A DNA stretch of 64,000 bases, taken from Halorussus litoreus (GTDB taxonomy: Archaea; Halobacteriota; Halobacteria; Halobacteriales; Haladaptataceae). The notes below the pieces were generated by a model. The model had not been told where the DNA came from and ran no database searches. It worked only from the letters and a program-made list of their open reading frames with translations. The position numbers and the translations under genes are program-made. Below are positions 32,823-41,563 of the stretch, piece by piece. Within the stretch, counting starts at the first letter, position 1; each line of letters begins with the position of its first letter. Location: the NCBI RefSeq assembly GCF_003382685.1, contig NZ_QLVG01000001.1:110011-174010 (forward strand), in the 5' to 3' direction.

Positions 32823-33826
32823 CCGTGCCCGAAACGCTGGGCCGGCTCCTGCCGGGCGTCGGCCTGCTCGTGCTGGTCGGCCTCGTCGCCCGCTGGCTCG
32901 CGGGCGTCGTGGGGGTGAACCACCTCGTGGTCGCTATCGCGCTCGGCATCCTCGTGGCGAACACGGTCGGCGTGCCCGGCTGGGCCGAGTCGGGCCTCGA
33001 CACGCAGACGCTCTGGCTCGAAACGGGAATCGTGCTGATGGGGAGCAAGCTATCGGTCGACGCGGTGCTGGAGTCGGGGCCGCGAATCGTCGGGCTGGTC
33101 GTCGCGACCATCCTGTTCACGGGACTGCTCGTCGAACTGTGTACGCGCTGGCTGTTCGGCATCGAGGAGAAACTGGGGTCGCTGCTCGCGGCGGGGTCGA
33201 GCATCTGTGGCGTCTCGGCCGTCATCGCGGTGTCGGGGAGCATCCGCGCCAAGGAAGACCAGATCGCCTACGCGGTCGCGACGGTCCTGCTGTTCGACGC
33301 CGTGACAGTGTTCGCGTACCCGCTCGTCGGCGGACTACTCGACCTCCCCGCGCAGGTGTACGGCGTCTGGGCCGGACTGAGCATGTACAGCACCGGGCCG
33401 GTCGTCGCCGCGGGGTTCGCCCACTCGGACGTCGCCGGCCAGTGGGCCACGGTCACGAAGATCACACGGAACCTGTTCATCGCAGTGGTCGCGCTGGGCT
33501 ACTCGGTGCTGTACGCGCGACGGGGCGGCGACGACGCCGACGCCTCGCTGGGCTACCTCTGGTCGACGTTCCCCAAGTTCCTCGTCGGCTTCCTCGGCGT
33601 CGTCGTCCTCGCGAACGTCGGCGTCTTCTCGGAGCCTCAACTCGCCTCGCTGGAGAACGCCTACCAGTGGCTGTTCCTCGTCGCCTTCGCGGGACTCGGG
33701 CTGTCGATCACGACCGATGACCTGCGCGAGGCTGGCCCGCGACCGGTCGGCGTGATGGGCGCGGTCCTGCTGGTGGTCTCGACCGTCTCGCTGGCGGTCG
33801 TCAGCCTCCTGTTCGCGACGGCGTGA
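32819..33826 (+). CDS. YeiH/UPF0324-type putative sulfate exporter
   Basis: 335 aa with nine or ten hydrophobic segments and the family signature GSSICGVSAVIAVSGSI near residue 130, followed by DQIAYAVATVLLFD and GLSMYSTGPVVAAGFA. Family PF03601 is annotated as a putative sulfate exporter on limited evidence. The GTG at 32819 overlaps the preceding stop; a GTG at 32825 is close by. Together with TSUP and PiT it is the third anion transporter of possible sulfur function in the window, but no sulfur motif is seen upstream. Confidence 0.83.
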   Translation: MTVPETLGRLLPGVGLLVLVGLVARWLAGVVGVNHLVVAIALGILVANTVGVPGWAESGLDTQTLWLETGIVLMGSKLSVDAVLESGPRIVGLVVATILFTGLLVELCTRWLFGIEEKLGSLLAAGSSICGVSAVIAVSGSIRAKEDQIAYAVATVLLFDAVTVFAYPLVGGLLDLPAQVYGVWAGLSMYSTGPVVAAGFAHSDVAGQWATVTKITRNLFIAVVALGYSVLYARRGGDDADASLGYLWSTFPKFLVGFLGVVVLANVGVFSEPQLASLENAYQWLFLVAFAGLGLSITTDDLREAGPRPVGVMGAVLLVVSTVSLAVVSLLFATA

Positions 33827-33941
33827 CGACGCCCGGCTGATGTTTGGATCTTTAACTGCTTCTGGGAGATAGCCGTCGATTCGAGGAGGAAAATACCGCT
33901 TCTCCCCGAAACTATTTGCCCCTACCGGCGCGTGTGCGGGC

Positions 33942-35360
33942 ATGGACAAAGCCGAACTGCTGGACTCGGTAGCGGCGGACGCCGACCGGCTCGAATCGCT
34001 GTCGCGGACGCTCTGGGAGACGCCCGAAATCGCGCTCGAAGAGACCGAGTCCGTGGCGCTGCTGATCTCCGTGCTCGAAGACGAGGGGTTCGAGGTCGAA
34101 CAGGGCGTCGGCGGGATGCCCACGGCGTTCGTGGCCGAGTACGGCAGCGGCTCGCCGAAAGTCGGCATCCTCGGGGAGTACGACGCGCTGCCGGGGCTCT
34201 CCCAGAAAGTCTCGGCCGAGCGCGAGCCAATCGAGGAGGGCGGCCCCGGCCACGGCTGCGGCCACAACCTGTTCGCCGTGGGGAGCCTCGGCGGCGCACT
34301 CGCCGTCAAGCGCGCCATCGCGGACGGGAGCCTCGACGGAACGGTCCGGTTCTACGGCTGTCCGGCCGAGGAGACGCTGGTCGGCAAGGTGTTCATGGCG
34401 CGAGCAGGCGTCTTCGACGACCTCGACGCGGCGTTCACGTGGCATCCGAGCCAGTCGAGCTACCCGTTCATGGCCCGAACGCTCGCGATGAACTCTGTCA
34501 AGTACGAGTTCGAGGGCGAGTCCGCCCACGCCGCGAACTCTCCCGAATCCGGCCGGAGCGCGCTCGACGGCGTCCAGTTGATGAACACCGGGGCCGAGTA
34601 CATGCGCGAGCACATCTCGGACGAGGCCCGCGTCCACTACTCCATCGAGGACGGCGGCGAAGCACCGAACGTCGTCCCGCCCGAGGCGACGGTGTGGTAC
34701 TACGTCCGCGCGCCGGACCGCGAGGAGGTCGAGCGTATCAACGACTGGCTCGACGACATCGCCGAGGCCGCGGCGACGATGAGCCAGACGTCCGTCGAGC
34801 GCGAGTTCGTCACCGGCTGCTACGACTACCTGCCCAATTACCGGCTGTCGGACGTCGTCCACCGGAACATGCAGGAGATCGGTGCCGTCCCGTTCACCGA
34901 TGAAGACCGGGCGTTCGCGGCCGACCTCAAGGAGACGCTGCCCGAGGAGACCATCCGGTCCCAGATGTCGGACGTGCCCGAAGACAGGCAGGAGGAGATC
35001 CTCGATCACGCGCTGCACACCGAACCCGAGGAGTCGTTCGACGAGGGCGAGGTCCACGCGGGCTCGACCGAGGTCGGCGACGTGAGCTGGATCACGCCGC
35101 TCGCGCAGTTCTGGGCCGCGGCGTGGCCCGTCGGGACGCCCTCGCACACCTGGCAGGCCGTGGCCGCGAACGGCGACTTCGGGGCCAAGACGGCAATCTA
35201 CGCCGCGAAGGTGCTGGCCGCGAGCGCGTACGACGTGCTCGACGACCCGACCGTCCTCGACGAGGCCCGCGAGGAGTTCGAGGCGGAGACCGGCGGTCGG
35301 GCGTACGAGACGCCGCTCCCCGAGGGAACAGAACCGCCCGTCGACGCGGACATCCGATAA
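33942..35360 (+). CDS. M20 family amidohydrolase (AbgB-like)
   Basis: 472 aa. GILGEYDALPGLSQK and GHGCGHNLFAVGSLGGA are the signature metal-site motifs of M20D amidohydrolases such as aminobenzoyl-glutamate hydrolase AbgB; YGCPAEETLVGK holds the Glu pair, and TWHPSQSS and ESAHAANSPESGRSALDGV follow. These enzymes cleave N-acyl amino acids or small peptides. It precedes a dipeptide-type ABC operon by 248 nt, suggesting uptake followed by hydrolysis. The TATA-like AACTATTTG (33909-33917) is about 28 nt before the ATG, so leaderless. Confidence 0.9.
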   Translation: MDKAELLDSVAADADRLESLSRTLWETPEIALEETESVALLISVLEDEGFEVEQGVGGMPTAFVAEYGSGSPKVGILGEYDALPGLSQKVSAEREPIEEGGPGHGCGHNLFAVGSLGGALAVKRAIADGSLDGTVRFYGCPAEETLVGKVFMARAGVFDDLDAAFTWHPSQSSYPFMARTLAMNSVKYEFEGESAHAANSPESGRSALDGVQLMNTGAEYMREHISDEARVHYSIEDGGEAPNVVPPEATVWYYVRAPDREEVERINDWLDDIAEAAATMSQTSVEREFVTGCYDYLPNYRLSDVVHRNMQEIGAVPFTDEDRAFAADLKETLPEETIRSQMSDVPEDRQEEILDHALHTEPEESFDEGEVHAGSTEVGDVSWITPLAQFWAAAWPVGTPSHTWQAVAANGDFGAKTAIYAAKVLAASAYDVLDDPTVLDEAREEFEAETGGRAYETPLPEGTEPPVDADIR

Positions 35361-35415
35361 GATTCGGCGTTTTCGGTGTCCGTGCCGACAGCAGTGGCGG
35401 GCCAGGAGGCTGTGT

Positions 35416-35483
35416 ACCGGTTGCACGGCTCACTCGCACGCCCCACCGGTTGCAAGTCCCACTCGTGCGGCCTACCGGTTGGA
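35416..35483 (+). repeat. 29-bp degenerate tandem repeat
   Basis: ACCGGTTGCA begins units at 35416 and 35445, and ACCGGTTGGA a partial third at 35474, giving an exact 29-nt period with diverged interiors. It lies in the AT/GC-mixed gap between the amidohydrolase and the solute-binding protein genes. No spacer structure, so not CRISPR. Confidence 0.6.
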
Positions 35484-35608
35484 GGATAAACATTTCATAG
35501 GCATAGTCCGACTTTACATTATGAATTTAAGGGTATAGCCGTGTCTTATATTGAATTGGTAATGAATTTGCGGAACATTTATACCGAGAGATTGAGAGAA
35601 CCTTTAGC

Positions 35609-37318
35609 ATGGACCGCGACCGCAGAAAATTGTTAGCAGGCGTAGGTGTCGGGGCGGTCGGCGGGATCGCCGGCTGTACCGGCACGGACTCCCCCGACGA
35701 CTCCGGGAACGCCACGACCACCGCGACCTCGAACTCGAGCAAGAAGAAGACGCCCGACTCGGACCGTGTCGTCACCGGCTCCGAGCTCGAGGAGTACGAG
35801 ACGGTGTCGTTCACCATGCAGAGCTACACGAAGAGCCTCCTCCCACAGCGCTACGAGTGGACCCACCTGTTCCACGACCAGTTGGTCAACAAGCTCGGCG
35901 TCGAAGCCGAGGTCCAAATCGGGCAGGTGGGCCAGATCTTCGACAACTGGGTGAACGTCGACTACGACGTGAACATGGCCGGTTGGTCCGGGAAGCCGAG
36001 CCGGATCGACCCCAACACGTTCCTGAGCGCGTTCCACACCGACGGCGGGCTGTACACTCCCAACTACAGCAACCCCGAGTACGACGAACTCGTCGAGAAG
36101 TCCCAGCGCGAGACCGACCGGGAGGCCCGCAAGGAACTCGTCATGGAGGCCCAGCAGATCCTCGCCGAGGACGTGCCGGTCGTCTTCCTCTTCGCGGACG
36201 ACGCGCTGGCGGCGACCAACACCGCCAACTGGTCGAACTACACGAGCCAGATCGGCGACCAGAACTACGTCCACGTGTGGAACCTGATGAGCATGGAGCC
36301 CCAGGGCGACCTGCCGGCCATCAAGGCGGGCACCCTGTTCCCGGCGACGCTCAACCCGATGGCTCCCACCAAGAGCGCCGACCTGATGGGGCTGAAGATG
36401 GTGTACGACCGGCTCGTCCGGCTCGGCCCCGACGGCCAGCCCCAGCCGTGGGCGGCCACCGAGTGGACGGCCCCCGAGCCAGACACCTTCGACGTCACGC
36501 TCCGCGACGACATGACGTGGCACGACGGCGAGGACGTCACGCCCGAGGACGTGACGTTCACCATCGAGTTCCTCCAGGAGTGGGGCGTCCCCTACATGAA
36601 GTCGTTCTACGACCCCATCGAGTCGGTCGAGGTCGTCGACGATAACGTCGTGCGGTTCAACCTCGAGAGCGCGTCGGCGTCGTTCACCGGCGTCAACCTC
36701 GCGCTGCTGTTCATCCTGCCCAAGCACGTCTGGGACGGGCTTCCCGAGGACGAAGGACTCGAACACCCCAAGAACTACAACGACACCCAGTACGTCGGGA
36801 GCGGTCCGTTCACGGTCAACACGTTCGAGGAGTCGAACCGCGTCGTGTTCGACGTGTACGACGACCACTGGGCGGACTTCAACGTCGACTCGTTCATCTG
36901 GAAGAAGTACGGCGGGAAGACCCAGGCGCTCGCGACGGTCGAGAAGGGCGACGCGTCGTGGGTCGTCAACATCCAGCCCGGCCAGTTCGAGCGCGCCAAG
37001 CAGAACCAGGGCGTCGAGGCCAACGGCGTCAGCCAGCACGGCTGGAAGGCCATCTACATGAACAACGCTCGTCGACCGTTCGACGACAAGATGTTCCGGA
37101 AAGCGGTCGCCCACGCCACCGACAAGGAGCGGGTCATCAAGCTCGTGTACGGCGGGCGAGCCGACAGCATCGAGGGGCCGATCCCTCCCGCCAACGACTT
37201 CTGGCACAACCCCGACCTGCCGAGCTACGACGGCGGCGAGGAGAAGGCGCGGAGGATGCTGTTCGAGGCCGGCTACCGCTGGAACGAGGACGGCACCCTG
37301 CTGATGCCCAAGGAGTAA
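35609..37318 (+). CDS. Dipeptide-type ABC solute-binding lipoprotein, apparently circularly permuted
   Basis: 569 aa. Tat signal and lipobox RRKLLAGVGVGAVGGIAGC (Cys23), then a Ser/Thr-rich linker to about residue 62. Residues 65-230 match the C-terminal lobe of SBP family 5 (DYDVNMAGWSGKPSRIDPN; NYSNPEYDELVEKSQRETD). Residues 238-569 match the N-terminal lobe (GTLFPATLNPMAP; VYDRLVRLGPDGQPQPWAA; LRDDMTWHDGEDVTPEDV) and stop at FEAGYRWNEDGTLL, exactly where the C-lobe normally continues. The lobes are thus in reverse order at normal total length. It binds peptides or similar solutes outside the cell for the permeases downstream. TATA-like CATTTATACC (35576-35585) suggests a leaderless transcript. 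Confidence 0.9.
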   Translation: MDRDRRKLLAGVGVGAVGGIAGCTGTDSPDDSGNATTTATSNSSKKKTPDSDRVVTGSELEEYETVSFTMQSYTKSLLPQRYEWTHLFHDQLVNKLGVEAEVQIGQVGQIFDNWVNVDYDVNMAGWSGKPSRIDPNTFLSAFHTDGGLYTPNYSNPEYDELVEKSQRETDREARKELVMEAQQILAEDVPVVFLFADDALAATNTANWSNYTSQIGDQNYVHVWNLMSMEPQGDLPAIKAGTLFPATLNPMAPTKSADLMGLKMVYDRLVRLGPDGQPQPWAATEWTAPEPDTFDVTLRDDMTWHDGEDVTPEDVTFTIEFLQEWGVPYMKSFYDPIESVEVVDDNVVRFNLESASASFTGVNLALLFILPKHVWDGLPEDEGLEHPKNYNDTQYVGSGPFTVNTFEESNRVVFDVYDDHWADFNVDSFIWKKYGGKTQALATVEKGDASWVVNIQPGQFERAKQNQGVEANGVSQHGWKAIYMNNARRPFDDKMFRKAVAHATDKERVIKLVYGGRADSIEGPIPPANDFWHNPDLPSYDGGEEKARRMLFEAGYRWNEDGTLLMPKE

Positions 37319-37333
37319 CTCCGTCCTCCACAG

Positions 37334-38338
37334 ATGAACGTTCAACGTCTCAAGTACCTCCTGAAGCGGCTGGGACTGTCGCTCGTCTCGCTGTGGCTAG
37401 TGGCGACCATCCTGTTTCTCATCTTCCGCCTGCTGCCGGGCGACCCGACCACGTCGGTCATCGCGCCCCAGATGTCCCAGCAGGCCCGACAGGAACTCGC
37501 CGCCCAGTACGGCCTGACCCAGCCGCTCCACGTCCAGTACGTCTACTACCTCAAGAACATCGTGACGATGAACCTCGGGAACTCGTTCCAGTACAGTTCC
37601 CCGGTGACCGAGATCATCTCCGGCCGGCTCGTGAACACGCTCGTGTTGATGGTGACCTCGGTCACGCTCGCGTACGTGCTCGGTGTCGTCGTCGGCGCGT
37701 TCCTCGCGTGGAAGCGCGACACGCGCATCGACGTCTTCGGGGTCGGCATCGTCCTCGTCATGTACGCCGCGCCCGTCTTCTGGACGGGGATGCTCGGCCT
37801 GATGGTGTTCTCGTTCCGGTTCGGCTGGGTGCCCAGCGGCGGCATCCACTCGGTCACGTTCGTCGCGGACGGGTTCTGGGACAACTACATCTCGACGGAC
37901 TTCCTGCACCACCTCGTGCTGCCGGTCACGGTCACCACGCTGTACTTCCTGAGCGTGCCCGCGCTCACGATGCGCAACAACCTGCTCGACGTGCTGCGGG
38001 AAGACTTCATCGAGATGATGCGGGCGGCCGGGCTCTCGGAGTACTCCATCCTCTACCGGCACGCCGCGCGAAACGCCCTGCTGCCGGTGTTGCACTACGC
38101 CGCGGTGTCGCTCGGGTTCGCCATCGGCGGCTCGGTCATCATCGAGAAGGTGTTCTCGTGGCCCGGCCTCGGTCGGCTCATCTGGCAGGCGACGCTGGCC
38201 CAGGACTACCCGCTGGCCCAGTTCTCGTTCCTGATGTTGGCCACCATCGTGATCGGGCTCAACTTCCTCGCGGACGTGCTGTCCGCGTACGTCGACCCCC
38301 GGGTGGCGGTCGAGCAAGCGAACACGGGGGGCGAGTGA
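37334..38338 (+). CDS. Dipeptide/oligopeptide ABC transporter permease (DppB type)
   Basis: 334 aa with six membrane segments. The N-terminus LKRLGLSLVSLWLVATILFLIFRLLPGDP is followed by the cytoplasmic EAA-like loop (MRAAGLSEYSILYRHAARNALLPV) that contacts the ATPase. It forms the membrane channel with the next gene product. It starts 15 nt after the binding-protein stop. Confidence 0.93.
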   Translation: MNVQRLKYLLKRLGLSLVSLWLVATILFLIFRLLPGDPTTSVIAPQMSQQARQELAAQYGLTQPLHVQYVYYLKNIVTMNLGNSFQYSSPVTEIISGRLVNTLVLMVTSVTLAYVLGVVVGAFLAWKRDTRIDVFGVGIVLVMYAAPVFWTGMLGLMVFSFRFGWVPSGGIHSVTFVADGFWDNYISTDFLHHLVLPVTVTTLYFLSVPALTMRNNLLDVLREDFIEMMRAAGLSEYSILYRHAARNALLPVLHYAAVSLGFAIGGSVIIEKVFSWPGLGRLIWQATLAQDYPLAQFSFLMLATIVIGLNFLADVLSAYVDPRVAVEQANTGGE

Positions 38339-38341
38339 ACG

Positions 38342-39268
38342 ATGAAGGCGATACTCAGTACCATCCAGCTCTCGAAGGCACAGAAGATAGCGCTCAAGCG
38401 GTACAGAAGTAGCGCCCGCGAAGTTCTTCGGGTGTTCCTGAACGACAGGCCCGCGATGCTCGCGGCGCTGGTGCTGGCGTTCTTCGGCCTGCTCGCCATC
38501 TTCGCGCCGGTCGTCGCGCCGTACGACCCGAGCCGGGAGTTCTTCGCGGGGGGCCAGCCGGTGGCGCTCCAGCCGCCGTCGATAGCCCACCCGTTCGGCA
38601 CCACGACCCTCGCGCGGGACGTGTTCAGCCAGTGGATCTACGGCAGTCGCATCTCGCTGCTGGTGGGCGTCCTCTCGGGCCTCTCGGTGATGGTCATCGG
38701 GACCACCGTCGGCATCGTCGCGGGCTACTACAAGGGGACGACCGATCTCGTATTGATGCGGATCGTCGACACCCTCTACGGCATCCCCGCGACCCCGTTC
38801 ATCCTCATCCTGGTCCTGTTCTTCGGGGCCTCGGTGTGGAACGTCATCCTCGCGATGGTGCTCATCCTGTGGCGCACGATGGCTCGGGTCATCCGGTCGG
38901 AGACGCTCTCGCTGGCCGAGCGGCCGTTCATCAAGTCCGCGAGAGCGGCGGGTGCTAGCGACAAACGGATCATGTTCATCCACATCCTGCCAAACCTTCT
39001 CCCGCTCATCATGGTCGAGACCACCATCGTGGTGGCGTTCTCCATCGCGCTCGAAGCCGGCATCTCGTTCCTCGGTCTCGGCGCGACCGCGGTCACAAGC
39101 TGGGGCGCGATGCTCGAATTGACCTTCTCCAGCGGCGCGATTCGCTCGGCGTGGTGGTGGGTCATCCCGCCGGGACTAAGCATCACGCTGCTGGTGCTGT
39201 CGTTCTTCTACATCTCGCGGATCGTCGAGGAGATCTCGAATCCCGAGAGTGGGAGGTTCAAGCTATGA
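38342..39268 (+). CDS. Dipeptide/oligopeptide ABC transporter permease (DppC type)
   Basis: 308 aa. Six membrane segments; typical DppC start with a cytoplasmic N-terminus, then LAIFAPVVAPYDPSREFF and HPFGTTTLARDVFSQWIYGSR. The coupling loop is KSARAAGASDKRIMFIHILPN, followed by AGISFLGLG near the end. Three bases separate it from dppB-like, and its TGA overlaps the next ATG as ATGA, so the four genes are one operon. Confidence 0.93.
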   Translation: MKAILSTIQLSKAQKIALKRYRSSAREVLRVFLNDRPAMLAALVLAFFGLLAIFAPVVAPYDPSREFFAGGQPVALQPPSIAHPFGTTTLARDVFSQWIYGSRISLLVGVLSGLSVMVIGTTVGIVAGYYKGTTDLVLMRIVDTLYGIPATPFILILVLFFGASVWNVILAMVLILWRTMARVIRSETLSLAERPFIKSARAAGASDKRIMFIHILPNLLPLIMVETTIVVAFSIALEAGISFLGLGATAVTSWGAMLELTFSSGAIRSAWWWVIPPGLSITLLVLSFFYISRIVEEISNPESGRFKL

Positions 39269-40302
39269 ATCTGCTCGAAACGCGAAACCTGTCCGTGGAG
39301 TACGGCACCGACGAGGGACCGCTTCGCGCCGTCGACGGCGTCGACCTGTCCGTCGAGTCGGGCGAGATACTGGGCGTCGTCGGCGAGAGCGGCTGCGGGA
39401 AGACGACCCTGATGAAGGCCATCCTCAACCTGCTGCCCGAGAACGGCGACGTGGTCGAGGGCGACATCCAGTTCGACGGGCGGAGCCTCATCGACATTCC
39501 CGAGTCCGAACTCCGGCCCATCCGCTGGGAGGACCTGTCGTACATCATCCAGAACGCGATGACGACGCTCGACCCGGTGTACCGCATCGGGAGCCAGTTC
39601 GTCGAGATCATCCGGACTCACCGGGACGTCTCGAAGTCCGAGGCGCGCTCGATGGCCGGGGAGATGCTCGAAGACGTGGGCATCGACCGGAGCCGACTCA
39701 GCGACTACCCCCACGAACTGTCGGGCGGCCAGCGCCAGCGCGTCGTCATCGCGCTCGCGCTCGTGCTCGACCCGAAACTGGTCATCGCCGACGAGCCGAC
39801 CACCGGGCTGGACGTGGTGACCCAGGAGGAGATACTCAAGCTCATCAAGCGCATCCAGAAGTCGTTCGACAGCGCGGTCGTGCTCATCACCCACGACATC
39901 AGCGTCGTTGCCGAGATCGCCGACCGGGTCGCCGTGATGTACGGCGGCGAACTCGTGGAGGTCGGCCCGACCAGCGACGTGTTCCACCGGAGCGCCCATC
40001 CGTACACGATGGGGCTGATGAACGCGTTCCCGTCCATCGAGGAGAGCGCGGACGAACTCGTCAGCATCCCCGGATCGCCGCCGAACCTCGTCGACCCGCC
40101 GACCGGCTGTCGGTTCACCGAGCGGTGCCCGTTCGCGACCGAGGAGTGCTACGAGGAGCCTCCGGAAGAGACCGTCGGCGAGCGCCACCGCTCGCGGTGT
40201 CACTACACGGCACAGGCCCCGGAGTTCCGCGAGCGCAGCGAACGCGCGGAGACGTGGACCGCCGACGAATCGGTTCGACCGGAGGGGGTTTACAATGAGT
40301 AG
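39265..40302 (+). CDS. Dipeptide/oligopeptide ABC transporter ATP-binding protein (DppD type)
   Basis: 345 aa. Walker A GESGCGKTT, signature LSGGQRQRV, Walker B LVIADEPTTGLD and the H-loop LITHD. The C-terminal oligopeptide extension GCRFTERCPFATEECYEEPP has the Cys pattern that can hold an iron-sulfur cluster in OppD/DppD proteins. The ATG at 39265 overlaps the permease stop. It energises transport with the DppF-type partner. Confidence 0.94.
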   Translation: MNLLETRNLSVEYGTDEGPLRAVDGVDLSVESGEILGVVGESGCGKTTLMKAILNLLPENGDVVEGDIQFDGRSLIDIPESELRPIRWEDLSYIIQNAMTTLDPVYRIGSQFVEIIRTHRDVSKSEARSMAGEMLEDVGIDRSRLSDYPHELSGGQRQRVVIALALVLDPKLVIADEPTTGLDVVTQEEILKLIKRIQKSFDSAVVLITHDISVVAEIADRVAVMYGGELVEVGPTSDVFHRSAHPYTMGLMNAFPSIEESADELVSIPGSPPNLVDPPTGCRFTERCPFATEECYEEPPEETVGERHRSRCHYTAQAPEFRERSERAETWTADESVRPEGVYNE

Positions 40303-41326
40303 CGACCCCCTGTTCGAGATCCGGGGGCTCCAGAAGTGGTACCGTTCGAACGACGGCGGCCTGTTCGACTTCCTCCGGGACGAGCAGTTCCTGAAGGCCG
40401 TCGACGACATCTCGTTCGACATCGAGCAGGGCGAGATCCTGGGCGTGGCCGGCCAGTCCGGCTGCGGGAAGTCGACGCTCGGCGAACTGCTAGTGCTGTT
40501 GCGCGAGGCGACCGGCGGCGAGATCCGGTTCAGAGACGAGAACATCGTCGACTACGACGCCGCCGAGCGGAAGGCGTTCCGCCGGGACTGCCAGATCATC
40601 TTCCAGAACCCCTACGAGTCGCTCAATCCGCGGTTCACGGTGTCCCAGACCGTCGTGGAGCCGCTCACCATCCACGACATCGGCGACTCCGAGGAGCGGT
40701 CGGCCCGCGCGATGCGGGCGCTCGAAGACGCCGGGCTCACGCCGGCCGACCAGTATCTCGACAAGTTCCCGACCGAACTTTCCGGCGGGGAACGCCAGCG
40801 GGTCAGCATCGCGCGAGCGCTCGTCACCGACCCGGAGTTCATCGTGGCCGACGAGCCAGTGTCGATGCTGGACGTCAGCATCCGCACGGAGATACTCCAC
40901 CTCTTCGAGAAGCTGCAGGCCGAGCGGGACTTTACGATGCTGTACATCTCCCACGACCTCTCGACCATCAACTACCTCGCCGACAGGACGCTCATCATGT
41001 ATCTGGGTGCCATCGCGGAACTCGGCGACACCCAGTCGGTCATCCAGAACCCCTCGCACCCGTACACGGAGGCGCTGCTGAACTCGGTGCCGGTGCCGGA
41101 CCCGGACGCGGGCCGCGTCGGCGCGGAGAACACGGGCAGCGACATCAGCGGCGACGTGCCCGACCCGGTCGACCTGCCGACCGGCTGTCGGTTCCACCCG
41201 CGATGCAAGTACGCGACCGAGGAGTGTCGCGAGCGCGAACCGGAACTCGCGGCGGTCGATCCCGGTCGGGAGGCCGCCTGCTTCCATCCAGTGGTAGAGC
41301 GCGTCGACGAGGCCGCACAGGAGTAG
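40295..41326 (+). CDS. Dipeptide/oligopeptide ABC transporter ATP-binding protein (DppF type)
   Basis: 343 aa. Walker A GQSGCGKST, signature LSGGERQRVSIARAL, Walker B FIVADEPVSMLDVS, H-loop YISHD. It has the C-terminal GCRFHPRCKYATEECRE motif. The start lies 8 nt inside the end of the DppD-type gene, in another frame. It is the last gene of the transporter operon. Confidence 0.94.
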   Translation: MSSDPLFEIRGLQKWYRSNDGGLFDFLRDEQFLKAVDDISFDIEQGEILGVAGQSGCGKSTLGELLVLLREATGGEIRFRDENIVDYDAAERKAFRRDCQIIFQNPYESLNPRFTVSQTVVEPLTIHDIGDSEERSARAMRALEDAGLTPADQYLDKFPTELSGGERQRVSIARALVTDPEFIVADEPVSMLDVSIRTEILHLFEKLQAERDFTMLYISHDLSTINYLADRTLIMYLGAIAELGDTQSVIQNPSHPYTEALLNSVPVPDPDAGRVGAENTGSDISGDVPDPVDLPTGCRFHPRCKYATEECREREPELAAVDPGREAACFHPVVERVDEAAQE

Positions 41327-41563
41327 GCGTCGAGTTCCCCGACGAACTCCCTCCTCCGGCACGCGTAGGACGCTACTATACGACTTCAGCCGACGGCTGA
41401 CTCCGCAAAAAAGTCTGAACGGTAGCTATCTTTAGTCACGGTGGAGGCCGTCAGCCCACGCATGCGAATTCTCCGCCATTCACCGAACTCGAAGTCCGCG
41501 AAGAGCACACCGGCGCGTCGGCAATCTCCCACCGATTCGGTCCGACGCGAGCGGTGATTCCCG

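Noticed and set aside
35416..35483. Second possible CRISPR-like repeat
   Set aside because: Same reason: an uninterrupted 29-nt tandem repeat with diverged units.
41386..41400. TCAGCCGACGGCTGA as a terminator after the ABC operon
   Set aside because: Short palindrome followed by an A-run rather than a T-run on the transcribed strand; evidence is too weak.
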